Assembly (NCBI GenBank): GCA_021464415.1 | Contig: CM038471.1 | Location: 29,485,234-29,549,233 of the forward strand | Direction of reading: 5' to 3' | DNA length: 64,000 bases | DNA from: Lonicera japonica | Taxonomy: Eukaryota > Streptophyta > Magnoliopsida > Dipsacales > Caprifoliaceae | Part shown: positions 23,013 through 35,922 of the stretch, in pieces | Layout: every line of letters starts with the position of its first letter | Position numbering within the stretch: position 1 is the first letter of the stretch | Notes under the pieces: model-generated | What the model was told of the DNA's origin: nothing | The model's input: the letters and a program-made list of their open reading frames with translations, nothing else | Database searches by the model: none | Translations under genes and position numbers: made by a program

Positions 23013-23416
23013 TATATGAGTTGTACTTTTTCAAAATACAATAAAAGTACAACTTATATAACATACCAGATAAAAATAAGAATCGTAAGTTAAAAAAACA
23101 TTTTCCTTCATATAGCAGATAAATATGTTAGATTCCATAAAAGTTAGTGTGACTTAATTTAGGGTAGAGATATTGGCACCCCCAATATTTCTTGAAAATA
23201 CTCCCACTTTTCATTCGGTTCTTAACAACTGAGTAAGGTATATGTTATCCGGTTGTGAATGACCGAATATAAACTTGATAATAGTTTACTCAGTTATCAA
23301 GGACCGAGTATATAAGCTTATACTCAGCCTTCAAGAACCGAGTAACATACACCTTAGTCGATTGCGACGAATCGAATGAAAGTCGAAGTGTTATCGAGTG
23401 TTTTTGGGAGTGCCAA
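23013..23416 (+). repeat. Third copy of S-right/MITE sequence, with complete palindromic MITE
   Basis: This continues the S repeat interrupted by the Copia element. It contains the complete MITE at about 23168-23416, whose arms are imperfect inverted repeats of about 95 bp beginning GATATTGGCACCCCCAA on the left and, reverse-complemented, GATATTGGCACTCCCAA on the right. Internal motifs are GTAAGGTATATGTTA and ACTCGGTT. Confidence 0.65.
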
Positions 23417-23877
23417 TATCATCACCCTTAATTTATGTTATTGTTTAATTTTTCGGTCCATAAATTAAAGCCTTAATTACTGTTTGCCTATATTTGGGAT
23501 GAAGCCTATTGCATATGAAATTTCCTTCATGAACTGTCTATTTATTTTTATTGACATGGCCTAAATTTAAATTTCATTAATAATTACATTTTCAAATACA
23601 TTGGGGCATATATTAAGAACTCAATGATATGGAAGTGATATGGCTTAAAAGTAATGTGCAAAAAACCTTAATTTATTTGTATGAACGAGATAAATTATAT
23701 TGTCTCTTTGTACATTTTAAAAGTTTTATGGTTGCCATTATTTAATTTAACTCATATTATCATTTAATTCGGTAGCTATTAAAGTAGCCCAATTAAAATG
23801 GCTAATGAATATTAAATTTAATAATGGATTGAGGATCATAACTCATGAATTAATAATTCTTATAATTATAATAATTG
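23417..23877. other. Intergenic A/T-rich DNA
   Basis: No gene. It is the original flank of the solo LTR that follows; the last five bases AATTG (23873-23877) are its target duplication. Confidence 0.5.
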
Positions 23878-25249
23878 TGTGCAAATTCGCAAATGCGACC
23901 CGGTTGTGAATGACCTCCGGGTCTCAACCTTGGGTGTTCCTCTATCTTATTTCTATATGCAAGAAGATTCGTTCAAAGTTGTCAGTACATTTTACGAAAA
24001 AACGGACAAAATAGTTGTGTAAGAGAAAATGCTACAGATAAACATTTATTTACACGTTTGTCTACGAAATCAGGATTCTTTAGGGTTTGGGAACTATGTT
24101 ACAGATTGGGAAGGTGTTAAGCACCCGTTCCGCCCTTTTGGTATTCAGTGGTCTTATATGTTTATTCTATGTTGAAAAACTTGGATGCTTTTACTGATAT
24201 TCTACTACTTTCTAGAAATAACTCATGAAACCCTGATTTTGGGAAAAAATTTGGGGAAAATGATGAAAACCTTGTATTCCGTAATCCGATATTTTGGTTT
24301 TGTCAAAATCTGATTACTAGTGACAAAAGTTTATCTTATCTATTTTTGAAAAGAGAGTGATTCGGTATTATTTTCTTAGATAACAATATTAATTATCTAG
24401 TTCGGTTAATTTAGAAAAGATCGGATCTTATCGAAATTGATTTGATATGGAATTGAACTCTTGAGGTGAGTGAATCAGATACATTACAGTCTATATGGAA
24501 GACATAATATATCTGAGTTTAATTCCTATGTAAGCTTTATCAGTCCAAATTTTGAAAACTTGGTTTTATCCGGATGATAAATGGCCTTACTTCTTCTGGT
24601 TTTACAAATGATTTTATCAAGTTGTTTTATTTAAAAACGATAGAATATCAGTAACTTGATAATAAATTTGTCCAGCTAGAAAGTGGGCAGAACAACAGAT
24701 ATAAAGAATCTACAAATAATAAACTTAATTAAAATTGAAACAATGAGGGTGGAAGTAAATGCTTTCGGTTTATGTCGGCCTAAGCAAGCCAACTCCTTAC
24801 TCACTTATAGTACTTCCAAGAAATTAAGCAAGTATGTATGATAAACTTAATTAAGAATTAAACAAATCTATAATTATTAAATAAAGTACAATAAAACTAG
24901 TATGCAGATATATTATTTGATTATTATAAGAGATTTTAGTTACTTTGCCGACGATATATACAAGAATGAAAGAGAGAAAATATAATACGGCAGAGAAGAC
25001 CTCTGGCGGATATCAGCTTTCCTCTTTAAAATATTTTCAACAGTCTGGCTCTAGAAGGTGGTACTTCAGGTGCCAATATTAGATCTGAAACTCTTGTGGA
25101 AATAAATGTTATTAAAAGTGCTTCCGAAAAAGGCTTAAAAATTAAAAATGTGAGAGAAATGATAAGTAGTTTTGGTGTAGAAACCGTGACCTTGGTGAGA
25201 AATTGCTGCTTAAAACCCATGAGGGTGTTGGCCTATTTATGGATTCGGG

Positions 25250-25485
25250 AGTGATTGTCGTGCGACATTCCTCAATAGTGGGACGATTGTCGCGCGATAT
25301 ATACATATGTCGTGTGACAAACAGCTGAAGTGATGGGTTATGACAAACTGATGTATTAGAAATTGGTTGGTCGGTATTTAGGAAGCTTGTCATGCGACAT
25401 GACAATATTTGTCGTGCGACGGATGGGTTTGTCGTGCGACAAATTGTATTTGCATTGGGTTTGTCGTGCGACAAACCCATCCAAT
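25250..25485. repeat. Cluster of GTCGTGCGAC palindromes
   Basis: At least seven variants of TTGTCGTGCGACAA occur here, for example near 25256, 25289, 25308, 25387, 25408, 25427 and 25460. Related copies sit at about 22320-22515 in the sister LTR. The motif is self-complementary and recurs at variable spacing, so it is not a simple tandem array. Confidence 0.75.
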
Positions 25486-26189
25486 ATGGTTGTTTCTTGT
25501 GTTGCAAACACCCCTAAAGTATGCTCTAGTGTGTGGGTGAATTCCGGACTCGATGTGAACTCTATGAGAGTTTCTAATAAAGCAAATAGACCTTAATTAA
25601 AATTAAGCAAGTACTCATATAATAAACTCAATTAGAACAATAAACAAGTATGCATATAATAAACTTAATTAAAAGAAAGGGTCAAATGAGAGTGAAAGTA
25701 AATGCTTTCGGTTTATGTTGGCCCAAGTAAGCCAACTCCCTACTCACTTATAATACTTCCGAGAAATTAAACAAGTACACATAGACTTAATTAAACAAGT
25801 TTATAGATAATAAACTTAATTAAATTTAAACAAATATATATATATATATATATTAAAACAAGTATGTATATAAACTTAATTAAAATAAGACAAGCATGCA
25901 TATAATAAACTTAATTAAAATAAGACAAGCATGCATATAATAAACTTAATTAAAGGAAAGAGTAAGATGATTATCTTCCCGACAATAATATAAATACGAG
26001 GAAGCGGACAGACCTCCGGCGTTGACAAAGACTGACACTCCAGGTGTAAACTTTATATTGAAAATGTTCTTATTTTCTAAGAACCTAATAAAATTAACTA
26101 GAACATAATTCTTGATATCTATAATAAATGAGTATGAGAATTTTATACTAATGAAAATTATTGGTTCAATGGCTAAAAAAAGCTCTTAC

Positions 26190-26900
26190 ATGATCCTTCT
26201 CATTTGGCTCTCCCTAAAACACAAGCCTTAGGCCTTTTATTTATGTGGGAGCATAATTTTGTACCTAGGCCTCAGCCCAAGCCTAGTGAACGGGCCACGG
26301 ACCCATATGGAGACTTGAACTCCTATTGGCTGATGAGACCGACCACAATGTATGATCGGATTGTGGGACGATCATTAAGCAACGAGTTATGGATAAGAGG
26401 TAGTTGAGGTAGAGGATAGACAATAGAAAATAACCACTTCTACTAGTATGAACGAGGTTATTAACACCTGTAATCTTGGAGTAGTGATCAAGTTTACCTT
26501 TTATAGTAATTTTCTACCACACTAGACCCTATCCAAAGGGTATAAATAGAATAGGATAAACCCATAGCGAGGGATGGACAACGAAACCACGGCAAGAACC
26601 ATACATTTTACCCACTACCCACTCTTACCCTCTCTTTTTGAGAATTGTATATGTTTGGCCATTAGAGCCTAGTGAAGAATATAATCACACACTCTGGGAG
26701 GACGTATTGCCGGATTGGAAATAAGAGCCACCGGAAGAACTTGCCCACACAAACAAAAAGCCGTTGTCTTTATTGCTAATTTAATGTTCATTATCGCCAC
26801 TTTTGTTGAATTTGGTTACCGACTCTATCGATTTGAGCCGATTTGATTCTTTTAGGTTCAGTTGGATTTATACCACCCACAATTTATAAGGAAACCCAAG
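26190..26900. mobile_element. Promoter-like repeat block inside the 3.2 kb solo LTR
   Basis: It holds a GTATAAATAG box near 26540 and a transition to GGGAGGACGTATTGCC sequence near 26697, resembling the promoter and R region of another LTR. Exact ends and target duplications were not resolved. A nested second LTR is one explanation. Confidence 0.3.
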
Positions 26901-27079
26901 GCCTCACTTTAGGCTCCTATCCAATGTGGGATAAAAAGTGGGCAAAATAAGGAAAATGCAAAAAAAGCCTAAAAAAATCAAATTACCAAAATCAAAATTT
27001 TAAGCTAAAAAATGGAGAATAACTTAGTAATAAAATAAGGGTTCTTGCGGGGGTCGCAAATTGGGGTGTTTACAAATTG

Positions 27080-30000
27080 TTTTATGAGTTTATTTCGTTT
27101 ATTTAGTTATTGAAAATTTGTTATTCCCCAAAGGTAAATCAAATTTTAGTAACCTACTAAACATTAAAGGGTTAGAAAACAAAATCTACGGAGAAGAATT
27201 TATTGACCGGTACATATAATTACTTAAGTTTACTATTTTATCTAATAGTCATGTTAAGAATGGTCGGTAGCTTCCAAAGTGATCTGATTAGAATGTTTGA
27301 TTAGTATTAATTAAATAGTAAATCTTAAGCGAGTAACTCATATATAAATTACTACTAATTTTCATTATTTTAATATTTCTCTTGAGTTTAATCTACATAT
27401 TGTTTAATTTAATAGTCATGTTACGAATAGTTCAGTAGTTGTCAAAGTGGCCCAACTATATGATGACTAATAAAATCAATAATAAACTTATTAACAAAAA
27501 GTTATTGAAAATTAATGTTTCTCAAACTAATGATTATGTTTATGAATAATTGTATTTTTATTGTTTATGTATCTCTTGCAAGAAAATTAATAACTAATTT
27601 TACTACTATGCATATAATGATTTATTGTGCCATATTTATGTATATTTGTTATGATTGTTAAACTAGTTCAAAATTATAGGGATTAGAATTTTCTTATTAA
27701 ATTATTTCCAGTTCCATGTCTAAATTGTATATTAGTTATAAACGAAACAAAGGTTAAGCGGAAAAATAATAAATTTGCTAATCATCTGATAATATGAAGA
27801 GCTAAAAAAAAGTTATGAAAGGGCTGAAAGGTAGATTAGATGAGCTAAGTCCTAATAAACCTTGACCAATCCACCAGTTTAAGACTTACTATATTTTATT
27901 TGAAAAATTGCAAGTTTTGAAAAATTAGAGAATAGTAGGTCTGTGATTTGAATGTTTCAATTAGATTTAATAGATTTCCTTTAAATTAGTGGATTGACTC
28001 GAGTGGAAATAATTATTTTTTACGCCAAGACCAAAATGAGATTTATGCAACTTGGAACAAAGAAATTATTATTGAAGTCATTGTGATTATTTTATTTTTA
28101 ATATTAGTTATTAGTTCGATTCAAATTTTATGTTCTTTAAGTTTTCATGATTTCTTTTATCCCTCCTAACATAATCATGATGGTATATTTTCATTTAAAT
28201 TTGAAAATAAATGTTTTACCTAGTTCTTCAAGAAATCTCATTTTGTTCGTTTTTATATTCTTGTGAACGGTTTTATAATTACAAGTTTCATAACATCTTT
28301 TAACCGAAACCCTTTGGCTTTACTTTACTTCCTAATTAATGATTAGGACTGAGGGAATTAAGTTAATGAAAAATCAACTTTCTTGCGGTATAAAAGATTT
28401 AGAAAAGTCATAAGTTGGATGTTTCGAATCATTGATTTCACTAATTATAGTGGGTGCATGGATTATATTAAGGGGACACAAAAACCAAGCACGCAAATAT
28501 ATAAAGGCACCACGGGAAGTAAATAGCACCTTGAAGTTATATATATATTGTAGACAATTGATTTTTATTTTGGTAGAGAAAAAATTGTTATCATCTTTAT
28601 GTTTAAATTTTCACATTATGATTATATATATTATTGTGTGAAATAATAGTGAGTTCCTCATTACAATTTAAATAAAATAGTGAAAGATTTAAATGACTAA
28701 CTACTAGAGGTGGTGAATATTATAGATGGTATGATAAAATTAATTATATTTCTACTGGTAGCTAATTAAACTCTTTAGAAAACCTGGCATTTGTATCATG
28801 ACACTATGTTGGGAAAGTCTTAGTATAATGGTGTAACTAAAAACATAGTACACTTATGTATATAGTTAAGATAGTGAAATAATTCATTACCTACAACACT
28901 GTGAATTTGATCTTACATCCGCTATACATGTTCTAAACATAATTCGTTAGACAATTCCAGTAACCCAATTGAATTGTGAATGAGAAAGGAACTTAGTTTA
29001 TGACACCTCACACCTGCATGTTTAGGATCACCCCCAGTGGAAGCTCAGACTCTATAATTCACATGAAATAAATTGTATTTTGAATAATTAATCTAATTTT
29101 AACTAAGAAAAATTCAACTTGATATTAGTTTTACTTTCCTATCTATAGTACAATAATTGTATAATTGGAAATGTATTTTTTTCTTAAACGATGGTGAAAT
29201 TAGTGGGAATATTTAAGTTAAAAATAAGATCATTCAAAAGTTAGGTTGGAGTTATTTTAATCATAGCTTTTGAATAATAGTACTTTATCTAGTTATTGGA
29301 CAGCCGAATAATAATGAACAACTGAATAACCAATAACTCTCTAATAAAGTTATCACCATTAAACATTTGTGTCTATCTAACACAATAAATAAATGTTCAG
29401 AGTAATTTTTAATTTTGCCCAGCTACAAAAGCAATATAACTTAAAATTAAAAGCATAAATAAATTATAGTTTCTTTTAAATTGGTAAATAGAGTCACATT
29501 AATCATTTTTTGTTTTAAAAATAATTAAAACAAAATTAAGAGTCACATTAATCATTTTTTATTTCGAATGATGTAATGACCCTAGGACGATTTTTACCTT
29601 TTTAGAAATAAATAAATAAAAATAAAAGTCACGTTAGTCATTTTGAAAGTACCCAATTCACGAAATTTTAAGATATCAAATAAATTTTACTTTTTTGTAT
29701 TGGTTTGAAATTTAGTATTCTTTGAGATTAAGTAAAAGAGTAACTCTCAGTTTCAGAGGAAAAAAAAAGTTAAACCTTAATTTTCAAACAAATGAGATTC
29801 AAATTTTGTGTAAACTATAACTATTCATATATAATAAGGCTACTTATATTGTCAAAATAATTATTTCTTCGACAGAAAACAATACTACTTTTACAAGTTT
29901 CATCGTATAATTTTAAAGTTGTACGTTGTTCTGATAAACATAATTATTTTGAAAATATTACCACCTATAATATTTGTAAAGTGCAAGTTTATGCTACATT

Positions 30001-31286
30001 TGATTGAATTTGTGCAACTTAGTATTGTTAATCTATTTTCTTAACAGTTTCACAATTTTTTTAGTGTGGCCCCTATAATTTTGTGTCAGTTGCCTAACTT
30101 ATCTATATATAACACACAGGCCCCCTCTTTCCATTATAATATCAAATTTGGTCCAATAAGAGAATGATTTGCTAGAATTTGAACCCATAACTCCTAGGTT
30201 ATAAAAAAAATAACCACTAGAATACTTAATACTCATTAAATAATTTTTAATTTAAACTATATATGTGTGCATATATATAAGAAGAGTGTGTTACACATAT
30301 ATTGCGTGTGCTTAAGCATCTAACATATAAAAGTTAAAACATTCAATTGAATTTATCGAAACAATTTTATATCTGCTTTTAACAAAACATAAGGTTAATC
30401 TAACAAAACAAAATTATATTCCAAACCAGATAAATCAATTAAATCGGACAAGTGAATAAAAAGACCGCATATTTAAATTAAGACCATAAATTTGGAGAAT
30501 TTGAAATACAAAAAAGTATGTCATTATAAAAGACATAATTAAGTTAAATACAGTACTTGCTTGAAATGCAAGATAAAAACTTGAATTAAATTGTGCAACA
30601 AAAGAACTTTGTTCTAATACATAAAATCTTATGTTTTTATGTTGCCGGCCCTCCAAGATGACTCCCCCCCCCCCCCTAATGTTAGTGCTTTTGAGTTATA
30701 TATTTTTTTAAAAAAAATTAATAATAATAATAATATAACTCTTGGAGTTTAATTAGGATTTGAGGCTGCCGATTGCACAAAAGGTTTTGGGCCCATCTTT
30801 GATTATCCTTTCCATTTTTGCTGGGCTTAGACCAACACATGAAATTGTCTTTCGCTTAAATCTTTTTTCTTTTTTTTAATATTTTTTTTTGATTTAATAT
30901 ATATAATTTCTCCCTTTTATTTCTATTTGTTCTATTCAAGCATCAGTTTCTTCAATTTTTCTCGAGCAGTAATAAAACAATAAATAAAAAGTAATAAAGT
31001 AACAAAAGCAAAAACTATCCAGACAATTGTAGTAAGTCCATTTGCGATTATAATAATTCTCAATGATAAGAAGAATTCCAGTTTTAACCAAACAAAATAA
31101 TAAAATTTCAGATTATAAAAAAGAAGTTGGAAGTGGTGGAAATCGTATATCTGCCATTGGAAATGCTCTTATTAATTGGTCCAAGCTTTTTTTCCTCAAT
31201 TTTTTTCCACAAGTTCTTCTTACACTCATTGGTCCAAGTATTTTAATTCCTCCTCATTCATATGTATAAATTGATATACCTATTTC
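27080..31286. other. Long intergenic A/T-rich stretch
   Basis: No gene with recognisable domains. Weak dispersed similarity exists among about 23771-23830, 27262-27320 and 27428-27480 (GGTAGC.....AAAGT..CC). A short direct repeat AGAGTCACATTAATCATTTTT lies at about 29490 and 29541, and a 13-C run at 30664-30676. Confidence 0.55.
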
Positions 31287-31908
31287 CAGTGGCAGATCTA
31301 GAATTATGGGGTCAAGGGGGCTAAGTGTAAAAGTTTCAAAAAAAATTTACAAAGAAAATTATACCTAAATCAGGCGGTGGTGGCCGTTGGAATGCTGGAG
31401 GCGGAGCGGAGCTAGTGAAGAGGAAAAAAACGAAACTAAGTAAAAGAAGAAAAAATAGGCGAAAAAGATTTGTGAGATGAGAAATCTGTGACTTTGTGAG
31501 ATGAGAAAAAATAGGAGGAATTCAGAATAGGAAGAAATGAGAAAAACTGAGTGGGAGGCTACTGGGAGCTGTTAAGTGTTAATTTTAATGTTTTGTAGTT
31601 TGTTCAAAACGTTTTTATTTTTTTTCTGGGTGGGTGAGTGGGTCATGGGCCTCATGGGTGAAATAGCTTTTGAAGACTTTTGCTTCCACTTGCCTATGTT
31701 TTGTAGTTTGTTCTAAATGTTTTTATTTTTTTTCTGGGTGGGTGAGTGGGTCATGGGGCCTCATGGGTGAAATAACTTTTGAAGACTTTTGCTTCCGCTT
31801 ATCAAGTTGCCTGCCACTGCCAGCTTTGCCTGTTTTGCAATTTGACTAATTTTTGTTTTAATCCATGGGGTCAACTGACCCCTTTGCCCTTCAATAGATC
31901 CGCCTCTA
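31287..31908. mobile_element. hAT non-autonomous element, 622 bp
   Basis: The ends are CAGTGGCAGATCTAGAA and, reverse-complemented, TAGAGGCGGATCTATTGAA. A perfect 8-bp duplication CCTATTTC lies at 31279-31286 and 31909-31916. Both features are diagnostic of hAT elements. A segment of about 107 bp (31590-31694) is repeated in tandem at 31697-31798. No transposase. Confidence 0.85.
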
Positions 31909-31982
31909 CCTATTTCACACTATGCGTCCTATTATATAAAGCGAGTACTTTTTTAAGTCGCCAAATAAGGCAGTGTTAACCA

Positions 31983-32125
31983 TAAGAGGTGATTCAGTTA
32001 CTTGACTACACAAAATAGTTCAGAGATCCCGAGTTTAAACTCTAGCAGGTACAAAAACCTTTTGAACCAAAGAGAGGTTCAAATCTGTAAGCATGTGGGA
32101 TGCAAAAAAAATGTGTCGTATTTTT
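31983..32125 (+). mobile_element. Possible SINE
   Basis: A box-A-like GGTGATTCAGTTACTTGAC is followed about 35 bp on by box-B-like GAGTTTAAACTCTA and, after about 70 bp, by an A-rich tail (GCAAAAAAAATG). Both boxes are diverged from the consensus. Confidence 0.35.
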
Positions 32126-32685
32126 TTAATTAATTTGCGCATTTCCTAAACCAAGTTTTATCTTCTATAATACTCTTTGGAATATATAAAAATTAATTTA
32201 TGCGTAGCATTTATCATAATGGCTCTTAGGTAGTACAGTTTTGGCTTTGAAAAAATGGGTAGAAAAATTTATTTATTAAATTTGTAACTATTAAAGGGAC
32301 ACTATTTTAAAAGTTTCCTTAATTCCAAAAAAAAAAAGAAAAGTGTTTCCTTGGGCCCCGAAATCTAGCTCGGTCCTGTTCATCTTCAGCTATAAGAGTG
32401 CTATAGCATCTATGAAGATAAAAGACCAAAAAGTGTAATCATCTTTACATTTTTTCACAAAATGAGTAACGTATTTTTTTTTCCGACAATTTTGACAATA
32501 AATTTTGAATTTGTTTAGCCTTAGGGCTAAACAAATGATAAAGTAAATAATACATGACGATAAAGTAAATAACACGAAAACCAACAAGAAAAAATGATAG
32601 TGATAAAGTAAAGGCATCCATGACAATAAAGTAAATAATCCACATAGCAGTATATAAAAGACCGCACAAGACGGTTTAGCCCTAA
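32126..32685. other. Intergenic; target site of the Pong-like element
   Basis: No gene supported. A run of 13 A (32327-32339 region) precedes GGGCCCCGAAATCTAGCTCGG near 32354, which looks like a decayed hAT terminus. TAA at 32683-32685 is the likely target duplication of the following transposon. Confidence 0.45.
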
Positions 32686-32815
32686 GACCTTCTGCAATCG
32701 ATAATGTAAAATGGTAGGTTAATTTGGCCATTTAGCAAGTGGGTCTCTGCAGCGCATAAAAAAAAAAAAACTGCCTCACGATGAACACTTCATCGCCCAG
32801 CCACATCATCCTCCT

Positions 32816-32840
32816 CTCACGACATTCTGAATGTCGTGAG
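32816..32840. repeat. Perfect hairpin inside the left end of the Pong-like element
   Basis: The arms CTCACGACATT and AATGTCGTGAG are separated by CTG. A second small inverted repeat CGATGA...TCATCG lies just upstream. A comparable hairpin occurs at the other end (40297-40329). Confidence 0.8.
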
Positions 32841-33037
32841 GTATCCCACCTCCAACGGCACACTCCAACGGCTATCTATCGAGTTAACGGTTAAATTTTT
32901 TTCCTATTTAAACATTTGCCCCACATTCTCTACCATATCACTCTTTCTAATTTTCTCTCCATACACTTCATCAAAATAATTTCAGTTTTAAACCAATTTC
33001 GAGCATCCTCGTCAAAGTTATTTTGCAGAAATTTAAG

Positions 33038-33482
33038 GTACAATTATCTTATTCTTTTTATTAAATTAATTATTTGTTTAATATTATTGTTTATTTGTTT
33101 AAATATTTTTGTCTATCATTAAGTTGTTTTATGTGAGTTAAGCATTTTATATATAATATGAAAAGTTCCTTAACACGTATAATGAAAAAAATGAAGTAAA
33201 AAAATTATTTTTAACATTTAATTCTTTTTTTTTTGTATTCGAATTTATTTTTCTTTTACAAAAAAAGTAATTTTACAAGTTTGAAATGTTAAATAATAAA
33301 AAAAAATTTAGGCACTGGATAAGAAAAAAGTTTACATTATAAGTAAAATTAATTTGTTGACCCTTGATATTAGTTTGGCCTTAAATTTTTGTCAATAGCT
33401 GTGATAGCATTTGCTATCAATAATCAATAATTCTCTTCAAAAATTACCTTAAAATAATATAAATTCTATTATTTATTCTCAG
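33038..33482 (+). other. Predicted 5' UTR intron of the PMD gene
   Basis: The donor AAG|GTACAA is at 33037/33038 and the acceptor TTCTCAG at 33482, four bases before the ATG. A CTATTTAAAC TATA-like box lies near 32903. Inferred from splice consensus only. Confidence 0.4.
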
Positions 33483-33486
33483 CATA

Positions 33487-35606
33487 ATGAAAAAAATCCA
33501 AAGATTTTTCGGGAGAGCTAGTATATCGAGTCCTCCCGATGAAGGTGGGTCTGGTACATCTGATGCAACGCCTACTGCATCTGCTGCTAGGCCTAGTTCT
33601 GCACGACGGAGATCAACCGAACGTCGTGCTCAGCCTGAAAATTGTGCTACTCCTACTACACAGCCATCAAGTTCATCGTCCCCCTTTGCTAATTATAGAA
33701 GGGTTGTTGATAATGAAAAACATATTTCGAGAATGAAGAGAACAGCTGAAGGTAGTTTATTCTACATAAGGTCAACCTGGCACCAAGCAAGTGGAATATA
33801 TAAAAGGCTATCACGAGATCCAGATGTAGAAATATTGCTTGATAATTCTGGATTGTGTAATTTATTTAAACGACAAATGCCAAATTCTGATCGTACTGTT
33901 GTTGAAGCGTGCTGTCGACGTTGGTGGGACACCACCCATACATTTCACCTGCCTACATGCGAGTTAGGTTTCACACCACTTGATTTCACCATGTTAACAG
34001 GTACACATATCAACTTTGTATACATACATATAACACAAATTTTATATGTAGAAAAATAAATATAATTTTATTTTATTTTTTAATTTAATAAATTTAATTA
34101 AATATTTTGTAATTTATATTTTTAATAGGAATTTCCATTGGGGGTGACAAATTACCACTTCCTCAAGTGCATGAGGATTCGACATTAACGGGTGAAAATG
34201 GGATACTAGCTACTTATTTTCCATATTTTTTAGATGAAATAGATTCCGGAGCAGTAAAAGGTTCTTTTATCGCCGCATATCTTGGAAGTGACGATATAAT
34301 TGAAGCTATTGGGGCAGATGGTGTAGCTAGATTATTCATATTCTATATTTTAGGGTATGTATTTTTCCCCAACAGTAATAGTTGTTGCCCAATATTTTGG
34401 GCAAACTATGTCATCGATATCGAAAATATTAGCCGCTACGACTGGGGATCAGCTATTTTGGCGAGAATGTATTCAGGCCTTGATGTTGCATCTCGAAGGT
34501 TAATTAAAAGTTTAAATTTCTTTTGGCAGCCAATTGAGGTACATATTTCGTTTTAAATATGATTTATGTCCATAAATTTTTTATTATTATATTTCTATTT
34601 GCATTAAGTAATTTTAATAAAATTTTTTAATAAAATGCAGTTCTTTTTTTATGAGTACATGGCAACTCAATGTCCGCGTTTTATAACCGGAGCACCTCTA
34701 CTTTGGCCTAGAATTCATCGATGGAGTTTGGAAAATGTTGAGACTGCCAAAAATTCAGTCAGGTTTAATCTCGATATTGCGGACCAACAACTGGAGATGC
34801 GTTCAATGCAATCAATTATTTGGCAACCCTACACAAATGATTTGGCAATGCAATTTCTGATACAACAAAATTCATTACACCTTTCACGATGCAGATATTT
34901 GTTACTGGATCCCCAACTCGGAGGACAGTGGTATTTGGGCGAACGGTGCTACCGACAAATTTTTGGAAGAATTGCGATTCCTAACGATCCTCCGGTTAAA
35001 ATGACAAAGATCCCTCGAGAGGTTTTTAATCATTATGCCCAATATGGTTGGGATCCATGTAATATGTTCATTTCTGAAGCGACGAAAGAACTTTATGAAG
35101 AATATTGGACATATGTTTCTGGCAGACCATCATTACCACCAATTGGTAGAGGGGTTAATGTTGACATTGTTGGATATGCGGCATTGGTTGGGCGTGATGT
35201 TGAAATGCCATGTACGCCACAAGAGGTGGTAGGGGGGGTTTATAACAGTCAAGGTGGTTCTTCCTCATCACAATCGTTTGCTTCGCAACCGGTTGCTCCT
35301 CATTGGAGTTATAGCATTTGTACTTCAAATTGTGAAACAATTGAACTATCTTTGCCACGAGATAAACCTTCAATAGAGGCCCCTCCAGCTATGACGCAGT
35401 CGCGTGCTACATGGCGAAATCTTTACATAGATGCAATGAATTGTACAAACCAATTAAAACATCAATTACTCATGCATTCAAGTGAAATGGCACAACAATT
35501 GAAGGATAAAGATCGTCAAATAAGGGAAAAAGACGCCGAGATAGAACGGTTGCGTGACGAGCACTTCCAATCATATTCACAATGGCCTGGCCTTGAAGAT
35601 AATTAG
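33487..35606 (+). CDS. Plant mobile domain (PMD) protein with C-terminal coiled coil
   Basis: Three exons are predicted: 33487-34000, 34129-34538 and 34641-35606, all with GT-AG borders and matching phases, giving 629 residues. Residues 1-70 are Ser/Thr/Arg-rich and disordered. The PMD core starts near residue 80: VVEACCRRWWDTTHTF, then LGFTPLDFTMLTG spanning the first splice, and GGDKLPLP. It continues through FFFYEYMATQCPRF and HRWSLENVE. The last 70 residues are charged and helical (KDKDRQIREKDAEIERLRDE), a likely coiled coil. PMD proteins in plants include nuclear MAIN/MAIL-type factors and many copies carried by Mutator-like and Ty3/gypsy transposons. This one is open throughout and lies inside a Pong-like element. 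Start chosen as the first ATG after the predicted 5' UTR intron. Biochemical role unknown. Confidence 0.75.
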
Positions 35607-35858
35607 TTATATTATGTAATTTAATCACGTCATTGTATTGTTTGCTTCTGAAATTTAGTGTTATGATTTGTTGATTAATTGTTCGGACCAGTTATCTTTT
35701 ATGTCAAATATTGCAAGTTAATTATGTTTGAAGATAATTAGTTATATTTAATAATTTAAGTATGTCATTGTATTATTTGCTTATAAAATTTACCACAAAC
35801 TGATTTGTTAGTTAATTGTTCGGACCAGTTATCTTTTATGTCAAATATTGCAGTTTAA
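35597..35858. repeat. Duplicated PMD 3' end and downstream sequence
   Basis: About 130 bp starting GAAGATAATTAGTTATATT at 35597 recurs at about 35730. Both copies end with TGTTCGGACCAGTTATC and TTTTATGTCAAATATTGCA. The first copy includes the PMD stop codon. Confidence 0.8.
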
Positions 35859-35867
35859 TAAGTTAAT

Positions 35868-35922
35868 AGATAATATATATATATATATATATATCTAAAT
35901 ATATATATATATTATCTTTTAA
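35868..35922. repeat. AT microsatellite palindrome
   Basis: GATAATATATAT... through ...ATATATATTATC is a long self-complementary AT tract between the PMD and transposase genes. Confidence 0.8.

Larger units (their letters stand above)
23878..27074. mobile_element. Solo LTR, 3.2 kb, same family, internally expanded
   Basis: It starts TGTGCAAATTCGC and ends GTGTTTACA, with a perfect AATTG duplication on both sides (23873-23877 and 27075-27079). Left and right thirds match 21103-22656. The extra 1.6 kb consists of TAATAAACTTAATTAA-rich repeats (24715-24900 and 25570-25970), an internal duplication (about 24720-25080 again at 25660-26060, with CTTTCGGTTTATGT as landmark), and a further promoter-like block at 26190-26900. 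No protein domain is seen. Confidence 0.75.

Noticed and set aside
30100..30240. SINE-like sequence with TTTGAACCCATAACTCCTAGG
   Set aside because: A box-B-like core alone without a matching box A at the right distance or a tail.
31983..32100. tRNA gene
   Set aside because: Only diverged box A/B-like motifs; no cloverleaf or acceptor stem. Kept only as a possible SINE.
32390..32731. 113-codon hydrophobic minus-strand frame overlapping the left transposon end
   Set aside because: It crosses the transposon boundary, its composition follows AT bias, and it has no domain.
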